DNA from: HKCCE3408 sp039183205
Lineage (GTDB): Bacteria > Pseudomonadota > Alphaproteobacteria > Rhodobacterales > Rhodobacteraceae
Assembly: GCA_039183205.1 (NCBI GenBank)
Contig: JBCDBR010000003.1
Span: forward strand, 93,405 to 157,404
Length of the DNA: 64,000 bases
Reading direction: 5' to 3'
The notes beneath the pieces were generated by a model. It was not told the origin of the DNA. It worked only from the letters and a program-made list of their open reading frames with translations, and made no database searches. This document shows, in pieces, positions 21,183-29,649 of this stretch (position 1 is its first letter; each line of letters opens with the position of its first letter). Made by a program: the position numbers and the translations under genes.

Positions 21183-21605
21183 TTAATCCACCGCCAAAGC
21201 GGCGCGCAGCTTTTCGGCATTGGCGCGGATCACATCGGCGTCTTCCATTTTCCCAGGCGGCCGAAGCGGAACCCCCGAATGGCGCGGCAGAACATGGAAA
21301 TGCAGGTGGAAAACCTCTTGCCCCCCGGCGGCTTCGTTATATTGCTGCAACGTGATGCCATCGGCTTCGAAGGCCACCATCGCCGCCTTGGCCACGCGTT
21401 GCGATGTCGCCATACAGGCCGCCAATTGCGCCGGCGATGCATCCAGGAAATTGCGCGCGGCAGTCCGCGGGATGATCAGGCAATGGCCATCCGCGCGCGG
21501 CATGATGTCCATAAAGCACAACGTGTGCTCGTCGTCGTAGACCCGTTCTGACGGCAGATCGCCGCGTAGGATTTTCGCAAACACGTTGTCGCTGTCGTAG
21601 CTCAT
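21183..21605 (-). CDS. HIT family protein
   Basis: 140 aa with the histidine triad HLHFHVLP near residues 98-105, the catalytic signature of HIT nucleotide hydrolases and transferases. It begins MSYDSDNVFAKILRGD, as in the HINT-like branch. The ATG at 21605 is preferred to one two codons upstream because GGGAG is then six bases away. Probably an AMP-lysine/purine nucleoside phosphoramidase-type enzyme. Confidence 0.9.
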   Translation of the reverse strand: MSYDSDNVFAKILRGDLPSERVYDDEHTLCFMDIMPRADGHCLIIPRTAARNFLDASPAQLAACMATSQRVAKAAMVAFEADGITLQQYNEAAGGQEVFHLHFHVLPRHSGVPLRPPGKMEDADVIRANAEKLRAALAVD

Positions 21606-22036
21606 GAGCATCTCCCTTGTCGCGCCGCGACCCTAGCGGCGGTGCGCGGGCCTGTCGATCCTTGCTCCGCTGCTTTGCGTATACCGGTTTTGACATCGCA
21701 ATCATGGCCGATGACGGCACTATCGACGCGTAACCTCTTCGGCGGTGCAAGGCCCGGGCGCATCGGTGGCGATTTTCGGTTTCGTTTGGATGCAAGGCAC
21801 ACCAAATCGGCGCGATCTGCTCTCCTGAACGTCTCCCGGTCAGCCGCCCACACCGCCGAGCAATGCGTGTGCACGTTTTGCCCGGTTCGCAACCGCGCAA
21901 GCCGCGTCCAAAGCTCGGTGCCATCCGTCATGGGCCAATTTAGGATGGATCCCCATCGTCTGGGCACCTCGCCCGACAAGATCGAATATTGACGACACCG
22001 ACGGCGCGGTTAGGATCTCGGGAAAGGGAGAATTTC
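21606..22036. other. Intergenic region without a convincing gene
   Basis: About 430 bases between the divergent HIT and CoxG-like genes. Open frames exist on both strands (for example 21642-21992 plus and 21602-21979 minus), but none has a family I recognise, a good ribosome site or consistent codon use. Apart from GGGAG sites before each flanking gene I see no clear element. It could hold a decayed gene. Confidence 0.5.
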
Positions 22037-22489
22037 ATGGAACTATCGGCAACCCGCGATATCGCGGCACCTCGGTCAGAGGTTTGGGCAGCGCTAAACT
22101 CGGCGGAGATCCTCTGTGCATGCATCCCCGGCTGCCAAGAACTGACCGGATCGCCAGAAGACGGCTTTGCCGCGACGGTCAAGCAAAAGATCGGCCCGGT
22201 CAAAGCAACCTTCAAAGGCGCGGTGTCCCTGTCGGATGTGGTCGAAGGCGAAAGCTACCGAATTGCTGGCGAAGGCAAAGGCGGGGTTGCGGGCTTTGCT
22301 AAAGGTGCTGCCTTTGTGCAGCTGGCCGATACCGACGACGGCGGGACGAGCCTCAGCTATGAGGTTGATGCCAGCGTCGGCGGCAAATTGGCACAATTGG
22401 GATCGCGCTTGATCGACGGCGCGGCACGACGCATTGCCGACGAGTTCTTTGAGCGCTTGCAAAACCATTTCGAGACAGACAACGCTTAG
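22037..22489 (+). CDS. CoxG-like SRPBCC protein
   Basis: 150 aa of the CoxG/START-like superfamily. Family segments are APRSEVWAALNSAEILCACIPGCQEL (residues 12-37) and the KIGPVKATFKG strand, with the C-terminal helix RIADEFFERLQNHF. CoxG-like proteins bind hydrophobic ligands and in CO dehydrogenase clusters help membrane attachment, but no CO dehydrogenase genes occur in the window, so the partner is unknown. AAAGGGAG precedes the ATG by six bases. Confidence 0.85.
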   Translation: MELSATRDIAAPRSEVWAALNSAEILCACIPGCQELTGSPEDGFAATVKQKIGPVKATFKGAVSLSDVVEGESYRIAGEGKGGVAGFAKGAAFVQLADTDDGGTSLSYEVDASVGGKLAQLGSRLIDGAARRIADEFFERLQNHFETDNA

Positions 22490-22568
22490 CGCGCGCTGTT
22501 CAACTTCGGCCTGCATCACGGACGTCGTCCTAGGCGATCCCGCCTCGCGCGGGGCCCATTGACGCCGT

Positions 22569-23258
22569 CTATTCCGCTGCCGTCTGGGCAGAAAGACCAA
22601 GCGCTGCCATGACGTCATTCAGCGCCATGGAGCCGAGCGTCACGACGCCTTCGGGGAAGACTTGATCTTCTGCAAGAAGCCCGGGAAAGGCGCAGGTCGC
22701 AAGTCCTGCATCCAGGGCGGCGGCGGCACCTGCGGGCGTGTCCGCGATGGCCACACAGGATTGTGGCGGGACGCCAAGCTGCTGCTGCGCCAGCAGCACG
22801 CCGTCTGGATGGGGCGCAAGGCGGTCGACATGGTCGCGCGTCACGATGGCATCAAATTCAATACCTGCACGCGTCCGCGCCGTGGCCGACAAAACGGCAT
22901 GCGCCACGGCAGGCGCCGCGCGCGAGACAAGTGCCAGCGAGAGTTTCCGACGCGCCGCCCAGCGCAAAAGTTCTGCTACGCCATTGCGCACGGGCATCTC
23001 GCCATTCATGCGCGCCGCAAAACTGCGGATATGTGCCGCGTCGAGTTTTTCTGCATCAACCTCTGCGCCGACGAACGCGGCATATCGGGCGGCCAGCTGG
23101 CGATCGCCCCCGGGGCGCATCAGTTCGGCATAGGCGTCCCACGACCAGTCCCAACGCATGCCATGGGCCCGAAAAGCGGCGTTCCACGCCTGCCGGTCGA
23201 TCTCCGAACATTCCGCGATCGATCCGAGACCGACAAAAATCAGCGCACCAATATTCAT
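22569..23258 (-). CDS. HAD-superfamily-like protein lacking the nucleophile Asp
   Basis: 229 aa with the length and layout of CbbY/phosphoglycolate-phosphatase-like HAD proteins. The usual motif I DxDGT is replaced by VGLGS at residues 9-13, so both catalytic aspartates are absent. The motif III Lys region reads RLAPHPDG (146-153) without Lys, while motif IV keeps ADT (172-174) and motif II has a Ser at VS. The protein is therefore probably not a phosphatase of the usual kind; I recall similar Asp-less relatives in Rhodobacteraceae. It converges on the CoxG-like gene. Confidence 0.8.
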   Translation of the reverse strand: MNIGALIFVGLGSIAECSEIDRQAWNAAFRAHGMRWDWSWDAYAELMRPGGDRQLAARYAAFVGAEVDAEKLDAAHIRSFAARMNGEMPVRNGVAELLRWAARRKLSLALVSRAAPAVAHAVLSATARTRAGIEFDAIVTRDHVDRLAPHPDGVLLAQQQLGVPPQSCVAIADTPAGAAAALDAGLATCAFPGLLAEDQVFPEGVVTLGSMALNDVMAALGLSAQTAAE

Positions 23259-23408
23259 ATTGGGTCCTCCATCCGATGAAGGTTTGTCTTATCGGCGCGG
23301 TGCGCAATCTGCGCGTGCCGCTTTTCGCACTGGCTTCGACGTTGAAGAGTCAGGAATGGGCATCTGCGATAGGAGTTGCCTAAATCGAAGGCGATTAACG
23401 TCTATCGT

Positions 23409-24314
23409 TTAGCCTTTGGTTTCGTGCACGGCTGGGGTCACAAGCCTGCGATTTATGACGGACTCGCGCCAAGTCATGTAAGACACAGCGCCCATGATCA
23501 AGGCACCTCCGACGATCACCCAAGCGTCCACGGGCTCAGCGAAGACGAGCAATCCCAGAAGCGTCGCCCAAACAAGCTGAACAAAGGCAACCGGCTGTGT
23601 GACCGTGATCGGCGCCGCCCGAAAGGCCAAGGTCATGGTGTAGTGACCCGCAGTTGCAAAGACCGCAACACCGGCCAAGAGAAACAGATCCTCACGCGCG
23701 GGCCAGACCCAATCAAGCAGCGCAAACGGCGTCAGCCCGATTGTCACTGTGACTGAGAGCATGGCGACAATCACGGCAGGCTCCGTTTCATCTGCAAGAA
23801 TTTTCGTTAACAAATAGCCAACCGCAAAGGCCAGCGCGGTGACGAGCATGGCAAGGTGCCCGGTGTTCAATTCTCGCAGCCCCGGCCGGAGGATGATCAT
23901 CGCACCGATCAGGGCCAGCACGATGGCCAAGATGCGCCGCAGCGCCAAACGCTCGCCCAAAACGAGCGCGGCAAGCACGGTCACATAGACCGGGTTGAGG
24001 TAATTCATCGCGGTCACCTCAGCCAAAGGGATCTGCGTCATCGCATAGAACCACAAGATCACGCCCAGCGTGTGGGCCACCCCTCGGGCCGAAAACAGCA
24101 TCAGCGACCGGCGCGTGAACTGCGCTCGCCGCAGCGCCGGGATCATCGGGATCAGAAAGACGAGGCCAAAGATGTAGCGCAGAAACGCCGATTGCGCGGG
24201 TGGCACATCATCGCCAACGAATTTGACCAAGGCTGTAACCGCGACGAAACACAGGCCGGTCACCAGCATCCAAATCACACCCCAGACAGGGCCTCTATAC
24301 GCGTCGGTTGGCAT
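23409..24314 (-). CDS. EamA/DMT family transporter
   Basis: 301 aa with ten predicted transmembrane helices forming two EamA repeats (about residues 10-145 and 155-290). The helix 4/5 region has EVTAMNYLNPVYVTVLAALVLGE, typical of drug/metabolite transporters. Likely an exporter of a metabolite or amino acid derivative. It is followed after 24 bases (reverse orientation) by no other gene of its strand; the ArgO-like gene lies just upstream on the same strand, so both may be co-transcribed. Confidence 0.88.
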   Translation of the reverse strand: MPTDAYRGPVWGVIWMLVTGLCFVAVTALVKFVGDDVPPAQSAFLRYIFGLVFLIPMIPALRRAQFTRRSLMLFSARGVAHTLGVILWFYAMTQIPLAEVTAMNYLNPVYVTVLAALVLGERLALRRILAIVLALIGAMIILRPGLRELNTGHLAMLVTALAFAVGYLLTKILADETEPAVIVAMLSVTVTIGLTPFALLDWVWPAREDLFLLAGVAVFATAGHYTMTLAFRAAPITVTQPVAFVQLVWATLLGLLVFAEPVDAWVIVGGALIMGAVSYMTWRESVINRRLVTPAVHETKG

Positions 24315-24338
24315 GGCGCTCTTTCAACCCGATCGGCG

Positions 24339-24959
24339 CTAGCGCCACAAGGCCCATATCTCCAGCAGCAGCTTGGCCGCGATCGCCCACATCACGAGCG
24401 CGACACCAAGGTCGAGCACGCGCCAAGCCGCGGGCCGGGCAAAAAAGGGGGCCAAGACCCGCGCGCCAAAGCCCAAGGAAAAGAAAAATACGAATGACGA
24501 TAGCACCGCTCCGGCGCCAAACCAGACGGCGTCCGGGCCATATCTCGATGCGACCGACCCAAGAAGCACGACCGTATCGAGATAGACATGCGGGTTTGCC
24601 CATGTCAGCAAGAGACATGTCACGATGGTCGGCCAAAATGCGTCCGACACACCCTCCGCGCTCAGCAATGCATTGCCGCCCCGAACGGCGGATCGAAACG
24701 CAATCGCGCCATAGACGATCAAAAACGCCGCGCCACCGACCAAAAGTACCGGCGATATCCAAGGCAGCATGTCGGCGATCTTAGTAAAGGATGTCACGCC
24801 AATTGCGATCAGCATCGCATCCGATATCGCACAGGTCAGGACCACGGCCAGCACATGGCTGCGCCGCAACCCTTGACGCAGAACAAAGGCGTTCTGCGAC
24901 CCGATCGCCAGGATCAAAGAAAGCCCAAGGGCAAATCCATCTGCTGCAATGTCCACCAT
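24339..24959 (-). CDS. argO: LysE/ArgO family amino acid exporter
   Basis: 206 aa with six predicted transmembrane segments. Family signatures are LILAIGSQNAFVLRQGL near residues 15-31 and TWANPHVYLDTVVLLG near 119-134. ArgO exports arginine and toxic analogues. In many bacteria a LysR regulator (ArgP/LysG) is divergent; here the divergent neighbour is a CAT-like gene. The start gives full length; the symbol is by homology only. Confidence 0.88.
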   Translation of the reverse strand: MVDIAADGFALGLSLILAIGSQNAFVLRQGLRRSHVLAVVLTCAISDAMLIAIGVTSFTKIADMLPWISPVLLVGGAAFLIVYGAIAFRSAVRGGNALLSAEGVSDAFWPTIVTCLLLTWANPHVYLDTVVLLGSVASRYGPDAVWFGAGAVLSSFVFFFSLGFGARVLAPFFARPAAWRVLDLGVALVMWAIAAKLLLEIWALWR

Positions 24960-25097
24960 CGCATCGTGCTAACCGGTTCTGCGCGGAAGCTCTAGATACC
25001 GGTGCCGCTTCTTTTGCCGTCGCTTCGTTTACCTACGCACTGCGCTTTGCTGTGCTGTGCTATCGCATCGCCGCCCAAATGACCTTATGGTCCGGCC

Positions 25098-25730
25098 ATG
25101 GACGGACATCCCATCGATCTTTCGACTTGGCCGCGCACGGATCAGTTCCGGTTTTTCCGCAGCTTTGAGCGGCCGCATTTCGCGGTGACCGCGCGCCTCG
25201 ATGTCACGGGGTTGCTCCTTCGGGCAAAGCCCGCGGGCATATCACCCTATCGCGCCTGCCTTTATGCCATCGGCGCCGGCTTTGATCGTGTCGATGCGCT
25301 GCGGGTGCGGTTTAAAGGCGAGGATGTGATCGCCTTCGACCGCGTCGATCTGTCGATGACGGTGCCCCGCGAGGACGGCACCTTTGGCTATGCGTATCTC
25401 ACCTGGATGCCGGACTTTCCCGCCTTCGATGCCGCCGCCAAAGACCAGCTCGCGCAGGCCGCGGCCGGGCGCACGCTCAGCCCCAACAGCACACGTCTCG
25501 ATATGGCCTATCTGTCATGCCTGCCATGGCTCGATTATACCGCGCTTACAAATGCGATGCCGGATGCGGACGATCCGATCCCGCGGATCGGCTGGGGAAA
25601 GTTCAGCAAAACCGCGGAGGGCTTTGACATGGCGATGACGGTCGAGGTGCACCATGCCATTGCCGATGGCCGTCACGTCGCCGAATTCTTTGCCGCAGTC
25701 CAAGACACGCTGGCGGCGGTTTCGCGCTAA
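25098..25730 (+). CDS. Chloramphenicol acetyltransferase-like (CAT family) acyltransferase
   Basis: 210 aa, the usual size for the trimeric CAT family. The catalytic signature HHAIADGRHVAEF starts at His185, and HHxxxDG is intact. N-terminal RFFRSFERPHFAVTARLDVT also fits. The enzyme would move an acetyl group from acetyl-CoA to a hydroxyl; whether chloramphenicol is the substrate cannot be told from sequence, and chromosomal relatives often have other or unknown roles. It is divergent from argO. Confidence 0.85.
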   Translation: MDGHPIDLSTWPRTDQFRFFRSFERPHFAVTARLDVTGLLLRAKPAGISPYRACLYAIGAGFDRVDALRVRFKGEDVIAFDRVDLSMTVPREDGTFGYAYLTWMPDFPAFDAAAKDQLAQAAAGRTLSPNSTRLDMAYLSCLPWLDYTALTNAMPDADDPIPRIGWGKFSKTAEGFDMAMTVEVHHAIADGRHVAEFFAAVQDTLAAVSR

Positions 25731-25770
25731 TCGGATCATCTGGGCATGCGTTCTTGGAAAAGATCGCCGC

Positions 25771-26325
25771 TTACGGCAGACGCCACATCTCTAACAGCCG
25801 CTTCAAAGCAGAGGTCTGCATATAAAATACCGCTGTGACCGCCAGTCGAAACTGGTCACGCAAGATGATCCATCGCTGGTGGGCTTTGATCCAATGGGGG
25901 CTTTGAAAAATCGGCGCCGTCCGCGCCTCGGCATGCTCCAACCGCATATCCGCGATGGCTTGGGCAAAGACCCTGTGATAGCTCGCTTTCGGGAAGAGGA
26001 AGCGAAGCGCTTGATCCGTCATCCGGCCCGGGGCATGTGACGCGTCAATGCGCGGCTGTGGGGCGGCATTCGCATCAGAAACCATGAACCTCCCGCCAAA
26101 TCGCCGCGCATAATGCGCGCCGTCGCCGGCGACCGTCACTTGGTTTGGATCAAACTCGACCGCAAACCCGGATGACACAAGCGCCTGTCCAACACGCCAG
26201 AGATCGTTATACGCCAAAGCGACGTCGTCCGATTGGCCATGGAGTAATGCGCGCCGGTACGCGCCATGCGCCTCCAATATCTCTGCGACCTTCGGCGGAG
26301 CATCCGTCAAATCCGTGTCAAACAT
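25771..26325 (-). CDS. Hypothetical protein downstream of PadR-type regulator
   Basis: 184 aa, mostly soluble, with a Trp-rich C-terminal half (PHWIKAHQRWIILRDQFRLAV) and a weakly hydrophobic segment near residues 164-176. I recognise no family. The ATG at 26325 overlaps the stop of the PadR-type gene by 8 bases, so the pair is probably translated together and the protein may be the effector or target of that regulator. The call of a real gene rests on this coupling and on normal codon use. Confidence 0.6.
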   Translation of the reverse strand: MFDTDLTDAPPKVAEILEAHGAYRRALLHGQSDDVALAYNDLWRVGQALVSSGFAVEFDPNQVTVAGDGAHYARRFGGRFMVSDANAAPQPRIDASHAPGRMTDQALRFLFPKASYHRVFAQAIADMRLEHAEARTAPIFQSPHWIKAHQRWIILRDQFRLAVTAVFYMQTSALKRLLEMWRLP

Positions 26326-26617
26326 CCGCCACGCATCCATCCATTGCCGCCCGCGCCGCATCCACCGCGCCCAGCACCCGCGCGCCTTCGCCCCTGATCT
26401 TATAGATCCGCCGCGGCATGCCGGAGGCATCCACATCCCTTTGCTGGCGCGAGGTTACATAGCCCGTCTCGGCCATCCGCCCGAGCGTGACAGAGATCGT
26501 CCCGCGCTTGAGCGCACCGCCGCTGCTTTTGACCAACTCCAACCCATAGAGCTCACGGCCAGCACGCAGTAAATCTCGGGTCATGTACTCCTTGGCGGAT
26601 AAGTGCGGCAGACGCAT
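26318..26617 (-). CDS. PadR-type winged-helix transcriptional regulator
   Basis: 99 aa. The sequence YGLELVKSSGGALKRGTISVTLGRMAETGYVTSR (residues 24-57, quoted in part by position) has the PadR winged-helix spacing, with YG.ELV on helix 2 and the recognition helix after LKRGT. The wing is near RIYKI (residues 70-74). It is the short PadR type without a long C-terminal dimerisation domain. An 11-base repeat array lies about 220 bases upstream. Confidence 0.75.
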   Translation of the reverse strand: MRLPHLSAKEYMTRDLLRAGRELYGLELVKSSGGALKRGTISVTLGRMAETGYVTSRQQRDVDASGMPRRIYKIRGEGARVLGAVDAARAAMDGCVADV

Positions 26618-26949
26618 GATCTTGATCCTGGATTGGCTTTAAGTCTTACCAAAGGCAAGCATGGGTCTTACAGACGTCAAACCACACGCCACCGCCGCTT
26701 CCATATCCGCCAAAATACTCCCGCCGGAGGCCAGCCCGGAACGGGCTGTCGGGCCATAGGGGCTCGATGCCCCTGCGGGCCGAGCCACCGCACCGTTAAC
26801 CCTGTTTCCGCGCCCCAATGTGCGAAAATCGCGTATATACCCGATCTATACCGGATCTATACCGGGTCTATACGGGCCGAATTGGCCAAAACCCGAGGCG
26901 CGGCAAGACGTTCACCGTCCCGGGCACGGATTTACAAAGCGCAAATATA
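26618..26949. other. Intergenic region upstream of padR-type gene
   Basis: 332 bases between the 3' end of yebC and the start of the PadR-type gene, both on the minus strand. It contains the 11-base repeat array at 26835-26878. I see no credible gene. It should hold the PadR-gene promoter and the end of the yebC transcript. Confidence 0.6.
26835..26878. repeat. Four tandem 11-bp repeats (CTATACCGGAT-like)
   Basis: Units at 26835-26845, 26846-26856, 26857-26867 and 26868-26878 read ATATACCCGAT, CTATACCGGAT, CTATACCGGGT and CTATACGGGCC. The 11-base period is one turn of the helix, so all copies face the same side, as in iteron-type or operator arrays. The element lies between yebC and the PadR-type gene. 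Confidence 0.85.
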
Positions 26950-27696
26950 TCAGGCCGAAAGCTGCGCCATCACCGCATCGGAAATCTCGAAATTCGCGGT
27001 GACGGTTTGCACATCGTCATCGTCTTCCAGCGCATCGATCAGCTTCATGAGCTTTTGCGCATCCTCCAGACCCAGCTCCGTCGTGGTCGATGGCCGCCAA
27101 ACCAATTTCGTGCTTTCGCTTTCGCCCAAATCCGCCTCCAAAGCCGTCGAGACATCATTGAGATCGGTATCCGCGCACCAGATGACATGCCCATCATCGG
27201 AGCTTTCAACATCCTCAGCGCCCGCCTCAATCGCGGCCATCATAACGGTGTCGGCATCGGCAATGTCGGGCGGATAACTCACCTGACCTTTGCGGTCGAA
27301 CATGAACGCCACAGACCCTGTTTCGCCCAGATTTCCGCCATGTTTTCCGAAGGTCGATCGCACCGTCGAGGCGGTCCGATTGCGGTTGTCTGTCATGGCC
27401 TCGACAATCACCGCCACGCCATTGGGCCCATAGCCTTCATAGCGGATTTCTTCGTAATTCTCGCCATCTCCGCCTTGGGATTTTTTGATCGCGCGGTCGA
27501 TCACATCCTTCGGCACCGATTGGCCCTTTGCCTCCTTCACGGCCAGGCGCAGGCGGGGGTTTTTGTCGGGGTCCGGATCGCCCATTTTGGCGGCGACGGT
27601 GATCTCTTTGGCAAGCTTTGAAAACAGCTTCGACCGCGCGGCGTCCTGGCGACCCTTGCGGTGCTGGATATTGGCCCATTTGGAATGTCCGGCCAT
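26950..27696 (-). CDS. yebC: YebC/PmpR family (TACO1-like) protein
   Basis: 248 aa, full length. It begins MAGHSKWANIQHRKGRQDA, the invariant family start, and has GYGPNGVAVIVEAMTDNRNRT near residues 90-110. Family members are described as DNA-binding transcriptional regulators and, more recently, as translation factors that relieve ribosome stalling at proline stretches. In many proteobacteria the gene lies near ruvC; no ruv genes are seen here. Confidence 0.95.
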   Translation of the reverse strand: MAGHSKWANIQHRKGRQDAARSKLFSKLAKEITVAAKMGDPDPDKNPRLRLAVKEAKGQSVPKDVIDRAIKKSQGGDGENYEEIRYEGYGPNGVAVIVEAMTDNRNRTASTVRSTFGKHGGNLGETGSVAFMFDRKGQVSYPPDIADADTVMMAAIEAGAEDVESSDDGHVIWCADTDLNDVSTALEADLGESESTKLVWRPSTTTELGLEDAQKLMKLIDALEDDDDVQTVTANFEISDAVMAQLSA

Positions 27697-27895
27697 GGCT
27701 GCCTCGCTCTTGGTGGATCGATGGATCGCGCGGGTTATAAGACCTCACGCGGCACGCCACAAGCCGGCGCCGAACCCAAGCAGCTTCGAAAGGACCGTCG
27801 CGCGGCGCCCAGCGACCCCGCCAGGATCGGACCGCATCCCCGACCCGCCGATTGGACGTTTCGATAATCCCGACAACCTGTGCTAGGCTAACAAG

Positions 27896-28639
27896 ATGAT
27901 CATTTACCCCACGATTGAATTGCAAAACGGCCGCTGTGTGAGCCTTTTCCGCGGCCGCCTCGAAGAGCCCCAGATTTGGCATGTCGACCCGGTCGCGCGC
28001 GCGCAAGATTTCGCCAGCGCCGGGGCGGAATGGATCCATGTGACGGATTTTGACGGAGTTGCCGAAAACGGCGGCCACCGAGAAATCCTGCTTGATATCA
28101 TCCTGCGGGCCGGTGCGCCGATACAATTGGGCGGCGGGTTTCGGTCGTATGACACAATCGCGGAATGGATCGATTTGGGCGCGGGCCGTATCGTCGTCGG
28201 CACGCTTGCGGCAACATCGCCCGATATCGTCAAACAGGCCGCCAAGATGTTTCCCGATCAGATCTGTATTGCGGTCGATGTCTGGCAGGGCAAATTGATG
28301 GTTGAAGGGTGGCGCACCCCGGCATCGATCGACCCACGCGATTTCATCTCTGCCTTTGCCGAGGACCCGCTGGCCGCAATCATCATCACCGATATCGATG
28401 CGAAGCTGACGGTTACCGATGCCTCACTCGGTCTGGTGACCGAACTTGCCGGCTATGCCAGCGCCCCGGTGATTGCACGCGGCCTGTCCCGCTCGCTCGA
28501 CGATCTCGCGCGGCTGAAATACGTCCCCGACATCTCTGGCGCGATCGTCGGGCGGGCGCTCTTTGATCGATCGATCGAACTTAAGGACGCCTTGGAACTT
28601 GCCGCCGACCGACCCGGCCCCACAGCCGCTTTCGTCTAA
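27896..28639 (+). CDS. HisA-like TIM-barrel protein with altered active site
   Basis: 247 aa half-barrel repeat protein close to HisA (ProFAR isomerase) in length and in segments such as QLGGGFR (about residues 81-87) and AIVGRALFD near the C-terminus. The catalytic Asp at position 8 of HisA is Glu here (YPTIELQNG), the second phosphate site usually reading ASGG is ARGLS, and the DRDG after TDID is replaced. The second catalytic Asp is kept in AVDVWQGK. It is not next to his genes, so it is probably a paralogue with a changed reaction. Confidence 0.8.
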   Translation: MIIYPTIELQNGRCVSLFRGRLEEPQIWHVDPVARAQDFASAGAEWIHVTDFDGVAENGGHREILLDIILRAGAPIQLGGGFRSYDTIAEWIDLGAGRIVVGTLAATSPDIVKQAAKMFPDQICIAVDVWQGKLMVEGWRTPASIDPRDFISAFAEDPLAAIIITDIDAKLTVTDASLGLVTELAGYASAPVIARGLSRSLDDLARLKYVPDISGAIVGRALFDRSIELKDALELAADRPGPTAAFV

Positions 28640-28659
28640 GGACCACAGCTGCGGACGCG

Positions 28660-29607
28660 CTAGCGCAGCCGATCCCGCAAACGCTGCGCGGCATCGCGCG
28701 TGGCTTGCTGCATGGCGCCTTCTGCTGCGGAATGCAGGCCCCCTTGGAGGATTGTCAGATGCGCGCCGGGCCAGGCGCGGGACAGCTCCCAAGCCGTGGT
28801 CAACGGCGCAGAGAGGTCGAGCCGGGAATGGACCAATTCTCCAGGCAAGTCGCCCAAATCCGCGGCGCATGTGTCCAAAGGCACGCGAAGCCAGGCCCCT
28901 TGCGCAAAATAGTGGGTCACAATCCGCGCAAAGCCCAACCGAAACACCGCGTCCTGCCATCGCGAACCGGGCTGATGCCGCGGATCGGCGGCGATGGCCG
29001 CGGCCTCCCACGCACACCAGCGATCTGCCGCCGTTTGCGCGGTTTCAGGCGACCGAAGCAAATCGCGATAGGCCGCCACCAATGGCCGGCCGGGCGCGGC
29101 ACCCGGCGCACCGGCTTGAAACGCCGCGAATGCCTCGGGCAAAAGGTGGCGCAGATCGCCATAAAGCCAGTCAATCTCGGTCGCGCGGGATTGCGTGACG
29201 CCAACCAAGACCATGCCCCGTATGACACTCCGATGTGCATGGGCATAAGCTTGCGCCAAGCTCGCGCCCCAAGACCCACCGAAAAGGGCCCAGTTTTCAA
29301 CTCCAAGCCGCGTACGCAGTCGCTCCGCATCCACGATCAGATCCTCGGTCGTATTGGCGTCAAGCGCCGACAGATCGCGCCCGGCATGTGGCTCTGATTG
29401 GCCTGACCCGCGTTGATCCATAGCCACGATCTGCCATGCCTCAGGGTCAAAAGTGGCGCGTAATCCGGGCGAAATGCCACCGCCCGGGCCTCCGTGCAGC
29501 AACAGCAATGTTGGCGCAAGCGGATTTCCCCAGCACCACCAGGCAATGCGGCGACCGTCCAAGACCGGCAGATGGCCCGCCTTGGGGTTTTTCCAGTCCC
29601 GGATCAA
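28660..29607 (-). CDS. pip: Proline iminopeptidase-type alpha/beta hydrolase
   Basis: 315 aa of the S33 family, which removes N-terminal proline from peptides. Visible are HGGPGGG near residues 39-45, MDQRGSGQSEPH near 68-79, the nucleophile elbow GGSWGA near 110-115, the acid region HSRLDLSAP and the C-terminal GGLHSA with the catalytic His. A TTG at 29607 is the likely start, with GGGAG six bases upstream. Cytosolic. Some S33 members have other substrates, so activity is inferred. Confidence 0.87.
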   Translation of the reverse strand: MIRDWKNPKAGHLPVLDGRRIAWWCWGNPLAPTLLLLHGGPGGGISPGLRATFDPEAWQIVAMDQRGSGQSEPHAGRDLSALDANTTEDLIVDAERLRTRLGVENWALFGGSWGASLAQAYAHAHRSVIRGMVLVGVTQSRATEIDWLYGDLRHLLPEAFAAFQAGAPGAAPGRPLVAAYRDLLRSPETAQTAADRWCAWEAAAIAADPRHQPGSRWQDAVFRLGFARIVTHYFAQGAWLRVPLDTCAADLGDLPGELVHSRLDLSAPLTTAWELSRAWPGAHLTILQGGLHSAAEGAMQQATRDAAQRLRDRLR

Positions 29608-29649
29608 TGCGATCTCCCGTCTGTGATCTGTGTTTGCTACACTGATCAG

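Noticed and set aside
21642..21992. 116-codon plus-strand frame and an overlapping minus-strand frame in the HIT-CoxG gap
   Set aside because: No recognisable domain, no ribosome site, and unlikely amino acid composition on both strands.
23277..23384. 35-codon plus-strand frame MKVCLIGAVRN in front of the HAD-like gene
   Set aside because: No ribosome site and only a short N-terminal resemblance to a nucleotide-binding protein.
27437..28126. 229-codon minus-strand frame across yebC and the HisA-like gene
   Set aside because: Antisense to the start of the HisA-like gene and out of frame with yebC; both of those are clear genes.
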